This document shows, in pieces, positions 34,448 through 43,950 of a stretch of DNA of 54,754 bases; position 1 is the first letter of the stretch, and each line of letters opens with the position of its first letter. The position numbers were made by a program, and so were the translations under genes. The stretch is from the NCBI RefSeq assembly GCF_004337475.1, contig NZ_SJZJ01000026.1, positions 1 through 54,754 on the forward strand, read 5' to 3'. The notes beneath the pieces were generated by a model. The model ran no database searches, was not told the origin of the DNA, and worked only from the letters and a program-made list of their open reading frames with translations. The DNA is from Nocardioides jejuensis. Lineage in GTDB: Bacteria > Actinomycetota > Actinomycetes > Propionibacteriales > Nocardioidaceae.

Positions 34448-36058
34448 ATGTTCGACGTGACGACGGTGGTCCGCTTCGTCGAGCTCGCGACCGACGCTCT
34501 CGCGGAGGCCCGCGAGGAGATCGACGCCCTCAACGTCTACCCCGTTCCGGACGGCGACACGGGCACCAACATGTTCCTGACCGTGCAGGCCGGTCGCGAC
34601 GCGCTGCTCGACTCCGTCGCCCGCGGCGACGACACCGACACCGCGCTCAAGGCGCTCGCCCGCGGCTCCCTGATGGGCGCGCGCGGCAATTCGGGCGTGA
34701 TCCTGAGCCAGTTGCTCGGCGCCCTCGTCGCCCGCATGCGCAAGGCCGGTCCGGACGAGCGCAAGTCCGTCGTCCTCGCCGAGGCCTTCCGTGACGGCTG
34801 CATCGCGTCGTACGCCGCCGTGGGCACGCCCGTCGAGGGCACGATCCTCAGCGTCATGAAGGCCGCAGCCGACGCCGCCATGGAGGTTGCTCCCAACGAC
34901 AGCTCTGCCCCGACGATCGCCGCTGCGGCCGAGGCGGCGCGGGTCGCCCTGGAGCGCACGCCGCAGCAGCTGAAGCTGCTCGCCGACTCGGGCGTCGTCG
35001 ACGCGGGCGGCCGTGGTCTGGTCGTCGTGTTCGAGGCGGCGGAGACGGCTCTGACCGGCCGCCGCCGCGTCGAGCCGACGAAGGCGCGTGGCGCGCGCAG
35101 CGTCCCCGTCCTGCTTCCGACCGATGACCTGACCGAGGACGGTCCGGCGTACGAGGTGATGTATCTCCTCGACGCCGAGGACGACGTCGTCGGCGACCTG
35201 CGCGCGGAGCTCGCCGGGCTCGGTGACTCGCTCGTCGTCGTGGGCGGCGACGGCCTGTGGAACGTCCACATCCACACCGACGACGTCGGTGCCGCGATCG
35301 AGGCCGGCATCCACGTCGGCCGTCCGCACCGGGTCCAGGTGACCCACTTCGCCGAGCAGATCGCTGCGGCGAAGGCGCGTCGCCCGAGCCGCCTCGGACG
35401 CAAGATCGTCGCCGTCACGGCCGGTCCCGGCCTCCAGGAGCTCTTCGCCGAGGCGGGCGCGATCACGGTCGCGACGGAGCCGGGCAGGCGTCCCAGTGCC
35501 GGCGAGATCCTGCACGCCATCGACGCCAGCGGCGCGGCCGAGGTCGTCGTGCTCCCCAACGACCCCGACTCGCTGCAGGTCGCCGAGATCGCGGCGCGCG
35601 GCGCCGAGGAGTCCGGCAAGGTCAAGGTCGCCGTCATCCCCAGCCAGGCGCAGGTCCAGGGCCTGGCCGCGGTCGCGGTGCACGAGCCGGGTCGGCCCTT
35701 CGACCAGGACGTGGTCGCCATGACAGCGGCAGCTCGCCACGCGCGCCACGGGGCGGTCACGATCGCTGCCCGCAAGGCGATCACCACCGCCGGCGCCTGC
35801 AGCCCCGGCGACGTGCTGGGCGCGATCGACGGCGACTTCGTGGTGGTCGGTGACGATCTCTTCGACGTCGCCTACGGCGTGCTCGGTCGCCTCATCGGCG
35901 GTGGTGGCGCCGAGCTCGTGACCCTGGTGGCGGGCGAGGGTGCAGGCGATCTTGCCGAGCGCCTCGAGAAGATGGTGGCCCGACGGCACCCGGTCCTCGA
36001 GGTCGTCGTCTACGACGGCGGCCAGAGCCGCTACCCGCTGCTGGTCGCAGTGGAGTGA
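34448..36058 (+). CDS. DAK1/DegV-type kinase domain protein (FakA-like)
   Basis: A 536-residue protein. Residues ~10-200 form a DhaL (DAK2)-type nucleotide domain with NVYPVPDGDTGTNMFLTV and GSLMGARGNSGVILSQ; a middle and C-terminal DegV/DAK1-like part follows. This is the architecture of FakA, the ATP-binding half of the fatty acid kinase, which needs a FakB partner not seen here. Conserved adjacency to recG and rpmB is typical. ATG 34448 has GAGAGG 8 nt upstream; GTG 34442 is an alternative. Confidence 0.8.
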   Translation: MFDVTTVVRFVELATDALAEAREEIDALNVYPVPDGDTGTNMFLTVQAGRDALLDSVARGDDTDTALKALARGSLMGARGNSGVILSQLLGALVARMRKAGPDERKSVVLAEAFRDGCIASYAAVGTPVEGTILSVMKAAADAAMEVAPNDSSAPTIAAAAEAARVALERTPQQLKLLADSGVVDAGGRGLVVVFEAAETALTGRRRVEPTKARGARSVPVLLPTDDLTEDGPAYEVMYLLDAEDDVVGDLRAELAGLGDSLVVVGGDGLWNVHIHTDDVGAAIEAGIHVGRPHRVQVTHFAEQIAAAKARRPSRLGRKIVAVTAGPGLQELFAEAGAITVATEPGRRPSAGEILHAIDASGAAEVVVLPNDPDSLQVAEIAARGAEESGKVKVAVIPSQAQVQGLAAVAVHEPGRPFDQDVVAMTAAARHARHGAVTIAARKAITTAGACSPGDVLGAIDGDFVVVGDDLFDVAYGVLGRLIGGGGAELVTLVAGEGAGDLAERLEKMVARRHPVLEVVVYDGGQSRYPLLVAVE

Positions 36059-36074
36059 CGAGCAGGGCCGCAAC

Positions 36075-38321
36075 GTGATCGATCTCGGGACCCCGGTGGC
36101 TGCCGTCCTCGGCGACCAGCCCCGCAAGCGCAAGGCGATCGTCGAAGGCCTCGGCATCGAGACCGTCGGCGACCTGCTTCACCACTTCCCGCGTCGCTAC
36201 CTCGAGACCGGCAAGCTCAGCGACCTCGGAAGCCTGCGCGAAGGCCAGCTGCTCACGATCATCGGCGAGGTCGCTGCCTCGGACACGAAGTCCTACACCG
36301 ACCGGCGCACTGGCAAGCCGGCGTACCGGGTCGAGGTGCTGCTGCGCGCCGACGGTGCGGGGCGGTTGAAGATGACGTTCTTCGCCAAGAGCCAGTGGAT
36401 CGTGAAGAGCTGGGGCGAGAAGCTCCACCCCGGCCGTCGCGGCGTCTTCCAGGGCAAGGCGTCGCAGTTCGGCCAGCAGTGGCAGCTCACCAACCCGTCG
36501 ATGGTCCTCTTCGGACCGCAGGGATCCGGCGCAGCGGACGAGACCGGCGCGCTGCTCTCGATGGAGACGATGCCGAAGTTCTTCCCGATCTACCCGCTCA
36601 CCAAGGGCGTCGAGACCTGGGACCTCCAGCGGGCGTGCGCCTTCGCCCTCACGGTGCTGGACGAGATCCCTGAGCCCCTCGACGACGACCTCCGCAGCCG
36701 GTACGACGTGGTCGGCCGGCGTCAGGCGATCGAGTGGATCCACGCGCCGGACGAGTTCGCGCAGGTCAGCGCAGCCCGGCGGCGGTTCCGGTTCGAGGAG
36801 GCGCTGACGCTGCAGCTGGTCCTCGGCAGGAGGCGCCGCGAGCTGATGGCGCAGGGTGCACAGGCGCGCACCGGGGGAGTGACGCGGATCCTCGAGGCGT
36901 TCGACGCGCGGCTGCCGTTCGACCTCACCCAGGGCCAGCGGGCCATTGGCGAGGTGCTCGAGGCAGAGCTCGCGCAGCCGCATCCGATGCACCGGCTGCT
37001 GCAGGGCGAGGTCGGCTCCGGCAAGACGCTCGTGGCGCTGCGGGCCATGCTCCGCACGGTCGACTCAGGTGGTCAGGCAGTCCTGCTGGCGCCGACGGAG
37101 GTGCTCGCCCAGCAGCACTTCCGTTCGATCAGCGCCATGCTCGGCGACCTCGCCGGCGGCGGGATGCTCGGGGGAGCGGAGGAGTCGACGGGCGTCGCTC
37201 TGCTGACCGGATCGATGACGAAGCAGCAGCGGCAGCAGGCGCTCCTCGACATCGTCACCGGCGACGCCGGCATCGTCATCGGCACCCACGCACTCCTGGA
37301 GAAGTCGGTCCAGTTCCAGGACCTCGGCCTGGTGGTCGTCGACGAGCAGCACCGCTTCGGTGTCGAGCAGCGGGCTGCGCTCACCGACAAGGCCGGCTCG
37401 CCGCCCCACGTCCTGGTCATGACCGCCACGCCGATCCCGCGCACCGTGGCGATGACCGTCTTCGGAGACCTGGAGGTCTCCACCCTCACCGAGCTCCCCG
37501 CGGGTCGGGCGCCGATCCAGACCAACGTCGTGCCGCTGGCCGACGCGCCGCACTGGTTGGGCAGGGTCTGGGAGCGCGTCCGCGAGGAGGTCGGCAAGGG
37601 CCACCAGGCCTACGTCGTGTGCCCCCGCATCTCCGGAGACGTCGTCGAGACCGGCCAGCAGGACGTCCTCCAGTACGACGAGGACGGCAACCCGATCGCG
37701 CCGCCGCGGCCCCTCGCAGCGGTGGAGGAGGTGGCCGCCGAGCTGCGGTCCGGTGCGCTCAACGGTCTCCGGGTCGGCGTACTGCACGGGCGGTTGCAGC
37801 CGGAGGAGAAGGACCGCACGATGCGGGCGTTCCAGGCCGGAGAGATCGACGTCCTCGTCTCCACGACGGTCATCGAGGTCGGTGTCGACGTCGCCAACGC
37901 GACCGCGATGGTGCTGCTCGACGCCGACCGGTTCGGCGTCTCCCAGCTGCACCAGCTGCGCGGTCGCGTCGGCCGTGGTGGGCTGCCCGGTCTCTGCCTG
38001 CTCGTGTCCTGGGCGGGCTACGGCACGGACGCGCGCGCACGCCTCGATGCGGTGGCCTCGACGACCGACGGTTTCGCGCTCAGCCAGGTCGACCTCGAGC
38101 AGCGCCGCGAGGGCGATGTCCTCGGCAAGCGTCAATCCGGTGGTCGCTCGTCGCTCTTCACGCTCAAGGTGCTCCGCGACGAGGACGTCATCGTCGAGGC
38201 CCGCCGCGCAGCCGACGAGCTGCTCGATCAGGACCTCGCCCTCGGACAGGTGCCACTGCTGCGCGCCGCCGTGGAGGAGACTGAGCGCTCGGTCGAGTCC
38301 GAATTCCTGGAACGGAGTTGA
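36075..38321 (+). CDS. recG: ATP-dependent DNA helicase RecG
   Basis: A 748-residue superfamily 2 helicase that reverses stalled forks and branch-migrates Holliday junctions. An N-terminal wedge/OB domain (~1-270) precedes the helicase core with Walker A GEVGSGKTLVAL, DEQHRFGVEQ (Walker B), TATPIPRT, and the C-terminal QLRGRVGRG. GTG 36075 lies 16 bases after the previous stop with only a weak ribosome site. A ~20-residue insert (QQDVLQYDEDGNPIAPP) in the second RecA domain is an actinobacterial feature in my judgement. Confidence 0.95.
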   Translation: MIDLGTPVAAVLGDQPRKRKAIVEGLGIETVGDLLHHFPRRYLETGKLSDLGSLREGQLLTIIGEVAASDTKSYTDRRTGKPAYRVEVLLRADGAGRLKMTFFAKSQWIVKSWGEKLHPGRRGVFQGKASQFGQQWQLTNPSMVLFGPQGSGAADETGALLSMETMPKFFPIYPLTKGVETWDLQRACAFALTVLDEIPEPLDDDLRSRYDVVGRRQAIEWIHAPDEFAQVSAARRRFRFEEALTLQLVLGRRRRELMAQGAQARTGGVTRILEAFDARLPFDLTQGQRAIGEVLEAELAQPHPMHRLLQGEVGSGKTLVALRAMLRTVDSGGQAVLLAPTEVLAQQHFRSISAMLGDLAGGGMLGGAEESTGVALLTGSMTKQQRQQALLDIVTGDAGIVIGTHALLEKSVQFQDLGLVVVDEQHRFGVEQRAALTDKAGSPPHVLVMTATPIPRTVAMTVFGDLEVSTLTELPAGRAPIQTNVVPLADAPHWLGRVWERVREEVGKGHQAYVVCPRISGDVVETGQQDVLQYDEDGNPIAPPRPLAAVEEVAAELRSGALNGLRVGVLHGRLQPEEKDRTMRAFQAGEIDVLVSTTVIEVGVDVANATAMVLLDADRFGVSQLHQLRGRVGRGGLPGLCLLVSWAGYGTDARARLDAVASTTDGFALSQVDLEQRREGDVLGKRQSGGRSSLFTLKVLRDEDVIVEARRAADELLDQDLALGQVPLLRAAVEETERSVESEFLERS

Positions 38322-38322
38322 G

Positions 38323-38919
38323 ATGACGCGGATCATCGGGGGTACCGCGGGCGGTCGCCGGCTCGAGACACCCAAGGGACAGACGACCCGTCCCACGAGT
38401 GACCGGGTGCGCGAGGCGCTCTTCTCCGCCATCGAGTCGTGGTGCGGCTCGCTCGACGGCCTCCGCTTCCTCGACCTGTACGCCGGCAGCGGTGCCGTCG
38501 GCCTCGAGGCACTGTCGCGCGGAGCCGGCGTGGCGACGTTCGTCGAGCAGGACCGCCGCACCGCCACCCTGATCAGCCGCAACGCCAAGGCGCTCGGTTT
38601 CGCCGCGGACGTGATCGCCCACAGTGTCGGCACGGTCCTGTCGGGCGCACCGCGGGCGTCGTACGACGTGATCTTCCTGGACCCGCCCTACCCGCTGCCC
38701 GATGCGGAGGTCGATGCCGACCTGGCCAAGCTTGTCGCCCAGGGCTGGCTGGCTGCCGACGCGCTGGTCGTGGTCGAGCGGGCGAGCAAGCGGTCGACGA
38801 CGACCTGGCCGGAGGGCATCACGCCGCTCCGCGAGCGCAAGTACGGCGAGACGCTGCTGCGCTATGGTCACGCAGCGTCCGTCGGTGCAGACGAGCCTGA
38901 CGGCGACCAAGGGGAGTAG
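38323..38919 (+). CDS. rsmD: 16S rRNA (guanine(966)-N(2))-methyltransferase
   Basis: A 198-residue SAM methyltransferase. It has MTRIIGGTAGGRRL, RPTSDRVREALFSAIE, the SAM loop LDLYAGSGAVGLEALSRG, and the catalytic DPPY in VIFLDPPYPL. It methylates G966 of 16S rRNA during 30S assembly. It begins one base after the recG stop and lies 3 bases before coaD. Confidence 0.93.
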   Translation: MTRIIGGTAGGRRLETPKGQTTRPTSDRVREALFSAIESWCGSLDGLRFLDLYAGSGAVGLEALSRGAGVATFVEQDRRTATLISRNAKALGFAADVIAHSVGTVLSGAPRASYDVIFLDPPYPLPDAEVDADLAKLVAQGWLAADALVVVERASKRSTTTWPEGITPLRERKYGETLLRYGHAASVGADEPDGDQGE

Positions 38920-38922
38920 AAC

Positions 38923-39417
38923 GTGCGTATCGCAGTGTGCCCGGGGTCGTTCGACCCGGTGACGAACGGTCACATCGACATCTTCAGCCGCGCCGCCGGC
39001 CTCTTCGACGAGGTCATCGTGGCGACCGGCCTGAACCCGTCCAAGACGCGCCTGTTCACGCCCGACGAGCGCATCGACATGCTCACCGAGGTGTGCCGGC
39101 AGTTCCCCAACGTGCGGGTCTCGGGCTTCAACGGTCTGCTGACGGCGTTCTGCCAGGAGCAGGGTGCGGTCGCGATCGTGAAGGGCCTCCGCGCCGTCAG
39201 CGACTACGAGTACGAGCTGCAGATGGCGCAGATGAACTCCTCGCTCGCCGAGGTGGAGACGGTCTTCATCCCGACCAGCCCCGAGTACTCCTTCCTGGCG
39301 TCGAGCCTGGTCAAGGAGGTCGCGATGTTCGGCGGAGACGTCTCGGGCCTGGTTCCCGACTTCGTCCGTGAGCGTCTGATCACCCGTCTCGAGGAGCGCA
39401 AGCGCTCCACGTCCTGA
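38923..39417 (+). CDS. coaD: phosphopantetheine adenylyltransferase
   Basis: A 164-residue nucleotidyltransferase for the penultimate step of coenzyme A synthesis. It carries CPGSFDPVTNGHIDIF with the TxGH-type histidine, KGLRAVSDYEYELQMAQMN, and the SSLVKEVAMFGG loop. GTG 38923 with AAGGGGAG upstream. The rsmD-coaD pair is widely conserved. Confidence 0.95.
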   Translation: MRIAVCPGSFDPVTNGHIDIFSRAAGLFDEVIVATGLNPSKTRLFTPDERIDMLTEVCRQFPNVRVSGFNGLLTAFCQEQGAVAIVKGLRAVSDYEYELQMAQMNSSLAEVETVFIPTSPEYSFLASSLVKEVAMFGGDVSGLVPDFVRERLITRLEERKRSTS

Positions 39418-39486
39418 CGCGTTTTGCTGGACGCGGTGACGCGCCGGTAGACTCCGCCCGTTCTGTTCTGCCCTGATTGAGATGAC

Positions 39487-40050
39487 GTGAGTTCCCACCT
39501 GGACCCGAGAGCGCCGCTCGTGCTCGACACTTTCGAGCTCGGCCGCCGCCCGGGGTCCCAGTTGGAAGTCACGCTGACCGTTCCGGCGCCGGCAGATCTC
39601 GGCATCGAGCTCCTCGGTGTCCCGGAAGGCGCAGAGGTCGAGCTTGACCTCCGGCTGGAAGCGGTCATGGAGGGCGTTCTCGTCACCGGGTCGGCGTACG
39701 CCGATCTCGAGGGCGAGTGCGCGCGGTGCCTGGAGCCGATCCACGACGAGATCGAGGCGCGGTTCCAGGAGCTTTTCGTCTACGACGACGAGAAGCGCGA
39801 CGCAGATGACGACGAGGAAGAGCTCCGCACGGAGGGCGACCTGGTCGACCTCGAGCCGGTGTTGCGTGACGCGGTGGTGCTCGTGCTGCCGTTCCAGCCC
39901 CTGTGCCAGGACGACTGTCCCGGACTGTGCATCGACTGTGGTGCGCGGCTCGCGGATGATCCGGACCACACGCATGAGGCGCCGATTGACCCCCGCTGGG
40001 CCGGCCTGTCCGCCCTGCAGGACCCCAAGACAAGCAAGACCGAAGACTGA
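39487..40050 (+). CDS. DUF177 (YceD) family protein
   Basis: A 187-residue protein. It has the YceD pattern CARCLEPIHDEIEARFQELFVYD, an acidic stretch (~residues 95-115), and a C-terminal zinc-like cluster CQDDCPGLCIDCG. Its pairing with rpmF is near universal, and it has been linked to 23S rRNA/ribosome biogenesis. TAGACT (39449-39454) is a plausible -10. Confidence 0.88.
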   Translation: MSSHLDPRAPLVLDTFELGRRPGSQLEVTLTVPAPADLGIELLGVPEGAEVELDLRLEAVMEGVLVTGSAYADLEGECARCLEPIHDEIEARFQELFVYDDEKRDADDDEEELRTEGDLVDLEPVLRDAVVLVLPFQPLCQDDCPGLCIDCGARLADDPDHTHEAPIDPRWAGLSALQDPKTSKTED

Positions 40051-40094
40051 CAAGTCCGGCCTGACCAGGTCGGACGAAGCTAGAGGAGAAGACA

Positions 40095-40280
40095 GTGGCT
40101 GTTCCGAAGCGGAAGATGTCGCGCAGCAACACCCGTCACCGCCGTTCGGCGTGGAAGGCCGTCGTTCCGACGCTGGCCACCTGCTCGAACCCGGCGTGTG
40201 GTGCCAAGGTTCTCCCGCACCGTGCGTGCGGCGAGTGTGGCCAGTACGGCGCCAAGGCGGCTCGCCGCCAGGTCCTCTGA
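40095..40280 (+). CDS. rpmF: 50S ribosomal protein bL32
   Basis: A 61-residue ribosomal protein, [20 protein letters not shown] ..., with four cysteines (CSNPACG ... CGECG) as a zinc ribbon. ATG 40095 with AGAGGAG upstream. It lies between DUF177 and rnc, the standard order. Confidence 0.95.
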   Translation: MAVPKRKMSRSNTRHRRSAWKAVVPTLATCSNPACGAKVLPHRACGECGQYGAKAARRQVL

Positions 40281-40302
40281 GCCTGACTCCAGGTTCACGG
40301 CC

Positions 40303-41016
40303 CTGACCACGTACGGCGAGCTCCGGGCAGCGCTCGGCGATCCAGTTCTGGACGCCGAGCTGCTCGAGCGCGCCCTCACACACCGTTCGTTCGCCTACGA
40401 GAACGGCGGCCTGCCGACCAACGAGCGTCTGGAGTTCCTGGGCGACTCGGTGCTCGGCATCGTGGTCACCGAAGCGCTCTACCGCACCCACCCGGACCTC
40501 TCCGAGGGCCGGTTGGCGAAGCTGCGCGCTGCGGTCGTCAACGCCCGCGCGCTCGCGGTCGTTGCCCGCATGATCGGCCTCGGCGAGCACATCAAGCTCG
40601 GCAAGGGCGAGGAGTCGACCGGTGGTCGTGACAAGGCCTCGATCCTGTCCGACACGGTCGAGGCCGTCATCGGTGCGGTCTATCTCTCCGGCGGCTTCGA
40701 GGTCGCCGGCGCACTGATCCACCTCCTGTTCGACCCGCTGATGGAGGACGCCGCCAAGCTCGGCGCCGGCCTCGACTGGAAGACGTCGCTGCAGGAGCTC
40801 TCCGCCGAGCGGTCGCTCGGCGTCCCGGAGTACGTCATCGAGGGCTCCGGCCCCGACCACATGCGCCACTTCGTCGCGCAGGTCCGCGTCGGTGACCAGC
40901 TCTACGGCCACGGCGAGGGTCGCTCCAAGAAGGAAGCCGAGCAGCAGGCTGCCGAGACGGCGTACACCGAGATCTCGGCGATCCCGGTCGAGTCGCCCGA
41001 GACCGCCGCGGGCTGA
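40303..41016 (+). CDS. rnc: ribonuclease III (probable CTG start)
   Basis: A 237-residue double-strand-specific RNase for rRNA processing. The catalytic domain has [26 protein letters not shown] and [14 protein letters not shown], followed by a dsRNA-binding domain (~165-230; [12 protein letters not shown] ... [12 protein letters not shown]). No ATG, GTG or TTG exists in frame between the rpmF stop and the conserved core. CTG 40303 gives exactly the N-terminal length I recall for the mycobacterial protein. The alternative is a GTG inside rpmF (e.g. 40237), adding an Arg/Ala-rich leader. Stop overlaps mutM ATG (TGATG). Confidence 0.9.
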   Translation: MTTYGELRAALGDPVLDAELLERALTHRSFAYENGGLPTNERLEFLGDSVLGIVVTEALYRTHPDLSEGRLAKLRAAVVNARALAVVARMIGLGEHIKLGKGEESTGGRDKASILSDTVEAVIGAVYLSGGFEVAGALIHLLFDPLMEDAAKLGAGLDWKTSLQELSAERSLGVPEYVIEGSGPDHMRHFVAQVRVGDQLYGHGEGRSKKEAEQQAAETAYTEISAIPVESPETAAG

Positions 41017-41867
41017 TGCCCGAGCTGCCCGAGGTCGAGGTCGTACGCCGCGGCCTCGAGGCCCACGCGCTCGACCGCGTGATCACCGGGGTGGAGGTCC
41101 TCCACGACCGGCCCGTACGCCGTTCGCCCGGCGGCGCCGCGGCGTTCGCCGACGCGCTGGCGGGACGCACCTTCACCGCCGCTCGGCGCCGCGGCAAGTA
41201 CCTCTGGCTGCCGCTCGACACGGGCGACGCGGTGCTGGGTCATCTCGGCATGAGCGGCCAGATGCTGGTCCAGCCCGTCGGGGCGCCGGACGAGAAGCAC
41301 CTCCGGGTCCGCTTCCGCCTCGACGACGGCCAGGAGCTGCGCTTCGTCGACCAGCGCATGTTCGGCGGTGTGGCGCTGTCGCCCGGGGGAGCGGAGCTTC
41401 CCCAGGAGATCGCGCACATCGCCCGCGACCTGCTCGACCCGGCGTTCGACCTCGACGACTTCGTACGCCGCGTCCGCCGCCGCACCAGCGGCGTCAAGCG
41501 GCTGTTGCTCGACCAGACCCTGGTCAGCGGCGTCGGCAACATCTACGCCGACGAGGCCCTGTGGCGCGCGGGCCTCCACGGTGAGCGTCCGGGTGACCGG
41601 CTGACGCGTGCCCAGGTGCTCGACCTTGCCGGGCACGCGCGTGACGTCATGACCGAGGCGCTCGCTCAGGGCGGCACCTCGTTCGATGCGCTCTACGTCA
41701 ACGTCAACGGGCAGTCGGGCTACTTCGAGCGTTCGCTCAACGCCTACGGCCGCGAGGACGAACCCTGCCGTCGATGCGGCACCGCCATGCGTCGCGCCGC
41801 CTTCATGAACCGCTCGTCGTACTTCTGCCCGACCTGCCAGAAGCCCCCGCGGCGAGGCCGCGCGTAA
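41016..41867 (+). CDS. mutM: formamidopyrimidine-DNA glycosylase
   Basis: A 283-residue bifunctional glycosylase/AP lyase removing 8-oxoguanine. The N-terminal PELPEVE supplies catalytic Pro and Glu; the beta-turn lysine is in [11 protein letters not shown]; the helix-two-turn-helix [14 protein letters not shown] and the zinc finger CRRCGTAM ... YFCPTCQK are intact. It overlaps rnc by one base. Confidence 0.95.
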   Translation: MPELPEVEVVRRGLEAHALDRVITGVEVLHDRPVRRSPGGAAAFADALAGRTFTAARRRGKYLWLPLDTGDAVLGHLGMSGQMLVQPVGAPDEKHLRVRFRLDDGQELRFVDQRMFGGVALSPGGAELPQEIAHIARDLLDPAFDLDDFVRRVRRRTSGVKRLLLDQTLVSGVGNIYADEALWRAGLHGERPGDRLTRAQVLDLAGHARDVMTEALAQGGTSFDALYVNVNGQSGYFERSLNAYGREDEPCRRCGTAMRRAAFMNRSSYFCPTCQKPPRRGRA

Positions 41868-41905
41868 CCCCGCGCCAGCCACCGGCCTGCACCTAGGATG
41901 CGGGT

Positions 41906-42835
41906 GTGCGACGACGCTTCAGGATGAGCCCCTCGGGCGGTGCCCCTCACGACCCGTGGTTCCGGATCGGAACGCTGGACGTCAACACCACGGTGCTGTG
42001 GACGATCCTGAGCGGTGTCGCGATGCTCTACGGCGCGATCACGCTGCGCACGTCGCTCTCGGATGCCCTGACGCTCGACCCGGACGCGATCCTGCACGGC
42101 GAGATCTGGCGCGTCGTGACCTGGCCGTTCTCCTACCCCGGTGGGGTGGGCCTGTGGCCGCTGCTGACGATCGTCTTCTTCTGGTACTTCGGCCGCGACC
42201 TCGAGGAGCACCTCCTCGGTCGAGCCCGGATGATGCAGCTCCTGTTGAGCGTCACGGTGATCTTCGCCGTCGTCGCCGTCATGATCGAGGCACTGGTCGG
42301 TGACGTCGGCCCGACGGTGGGCGATGCGACGCTGCGGACCGTCGAGTTCGTGGTGTTGCTCGCCTGGGTTGCCGAGTGGCCGCACCGGCAGTTCATGTTC
42401 AACATCCCGGCGTGGGTCGTCGGCCTGGTCTTCTTCGCCCTCCAGCTCATCGACTATCTGCAGCACGCGTTCTGGTGGATGGCCCTCTACCTCGTGGTCG
42501 GTCTGCTGCTGTCGGCCATCGCGGCGCGGTCGATCGGCATGCTCAGCGAGCACCACATCGTCCCGAAGATCCACCTCCCGCACCGCCAGAAGCGGCGCGG
42601 TGCAGCGCGCCACGAGCACGGTCCGCGCGCCCGGCGCGCGCACCGGCACCCCTCCGAGGGCCCGACGGTCGTCACCGGTCCGTGGCAGGGCAGCGGTGCC
42701 CCGGTCGAGAGCCCGGACGAGGCGCGGATGAACGCCCTGCTCGAGAAGATCCACGCCAGTGGTCAGGCCTCGCTGACCTCCGCGGAGCAGAAGGAACTGC
42801 TCGCGCTGCGCGACCGCCTCCGCGGCCGCGGCTGA
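41906..42835 (+). CDS. rhomboid-like membrane protein (no protease motif seen)
   Basis: A 309-residue protein with about six hydrophobic segments. It has the Derlin/rhomboid-like layout (ILHGEIWRVVTWPFSYPGG ... FFWYFGRDLEE), a basic histidine-rich linker, and a C-terminal helical motif MNALLEKIHASGQASLTSAEQKELLALRDRLR common on actinobacterial rhomboid-like proteins. The GxSG serine motif is absent, so it is probably a pseudoprotease. GTG 41906 has TAGGAT (41894-41899) 6 nt upstream. Confidence 0.75.
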   Translation: MRRRFRMSPSGGAPHDPWFRIGTLDVNTTVLWTILSGVAMLYGAITLRTSLSDALTLDPDAILHGEIWRVVTWPFSYPGGVGLWPLLTIVFFWYFGRDLEEHLLGRARMMQLLLSVTVIFAVVAVMIEALVGDVGPTVGDATLRTVEFVVLLAWVAEWPHRQFMFNIPAWVVGLVFFALQLIDYLQHAFWWMALYLVVGLLLSAIAARSIGMLSEHHIVPKIHLPHRQKRRGAARHEHGPRARRAHRHPSEGPTVVTGPWQGSGAPVESPDEARMNALLEKIHASGQASLTSAEQKELLALRDRLRGRG

Positions 42836-42871
42836 GCGTCGTACTCCTCCCACCGCACGAAAGCAGCTGAC

Positions 42872-43822
42872 ATGGGCTCGATCGTCTTTGCCGTACTCCT
42901 CCTGGTCGCCGCGCTGGTGGCCCTCGTCGTCCTCGGCCGGATCCCCGGGACGGTCGGTTTGGTCCGCTCGGCCGTGGTCGCGGGACTCGTCCTGCTCGCG
43001 GCTGTGGTCGTCGCCGCCTCGTGCGTCACGACCGTGGGCACCAAGGACATTGGCGTCGTGACGGTCTTCGGCCGTCCCACCGGTCGCGACCTGCCCAACG
43101 GCATCCACCTGAAGGCTCCGTGGCAGTCGGTGACCGAGATGGACGGGGCGATCCAGCCCGACGAGTTCACCGGCAAGGACTGCATCCAGGTCCGCATCGG
43201 CGACTCCTCCACCGCCTGCGCGAGCATGACGATCCGCTGGCGCATCGTGCCGAGCGAGGCGGCGAGCCTCTATCAGAACTACCGGTCCAACAACGTCAAC
43301 GAGACGATCAAGTCGTCGCTCGTGGTGACCCAGCTGAAGGCGTCGGTCAACGAGGTCCTCGGGGCGTTCAACCCGCTGGCGAACGTCAACCAGGCGGCCA
43401 ACGCGGGGCACGACAACACCCGGATCTCCGCTGCGCCGGATCTTGACGCCTTCTCGGCGCAGATCGTCACCTCGATGAACAAGCGGCTGGCCTCGATGAA
43501 CCGCGGCAAGCCGCAGATCGAGATCCTGTCGGTGACGCTGTCGTTCCTCCAGCTCGCCGACTCGACGCAGGCGAAGATCAACGCCTTCCAGGCCGAGGTG
43601 GGCAACACCCGGATCGCGGAGCAGCAGGAGAAGACCGCGGCAGCACAGGCAGCTGCCAACCGGGCCCTGTCGGCGTCGGTCTCGCACGATCCGAACGTCC
43701 TCGTCTCGCGGTGCCTCGACACCTTCGAGGAGATGGTCAAGGAGCAGCAGCCGGTCCCGGCCGGCTTCTCCTGCTGGCCGGGTGGCGGCAGCGCGCTCGT
43801 CGTACCGCAGGCAGGTCGCTGA
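42872..43822 (+). CDS. SPFH/prohibitin-domain membrane protein
   Basis: A 316-residue protein with two N-terminal membrane segments, a cysteine (AASCVTTV) right after, and an SPFH domain (~55-250: GIGVVTVFGRPTGRDLPNG-type start, RWRIVPSEAASLYQNY, SLVVTQLKASVNEVLG). Stomatin/prohibitin-like proteins scaffold membrane microdomains; no specific partner is visible. It starts 36 bases after the rhomboid-like gene and is likely co-transcribed with it. Confidence 0.8.
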   Translation: MGSIVFAVLLLVAALVALVVLGRIPGTVGLVRSAVVAGLVLLAAVVVAASCVTTVGTKDIGVVTVFGRPTGRDLPNGIHLKAPWQSVTEMDGAIQPDEFTGKDCIQVRIGDSSTACASMTIRWRIVPSEAASLYQNYRSNNVNETIKSSLVVTQLKASVNEVLGAFNPLANVNQAANAGHDNTRISAAPDLDAFSAQIVTSMNKRLASMNRGKPQIEILSVTLSFLQLADSTQAKINAFQAEVGNTRIAEQQEKTAAAQAAANRALSASVSHDPNVLVSRCLDTFEEMVKEQQPVPAGFSCWPGGGSALVVPQAGR

Positions 43823-43950
43823 GCGCAGGGACCGGGGCCCGGCCCCAGTCGATCCGGCGTCACATTGACGCGCCGCGCGGCGCGGTGCGACCCTTGAAGA
43901 CGGCCCCGACGCATGGGTCGAGGCCTTCCACTCCAGACCGGAGGAACTTC

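Noticed and set aside
38188..40911. Long minus-strand open frame across rsmD, coaD, DUF177, rpmF and rnc
   Set aside because: It spans several well-supported sense genes and has no recognisable domain or ribosome site; a codon-bias shadow.
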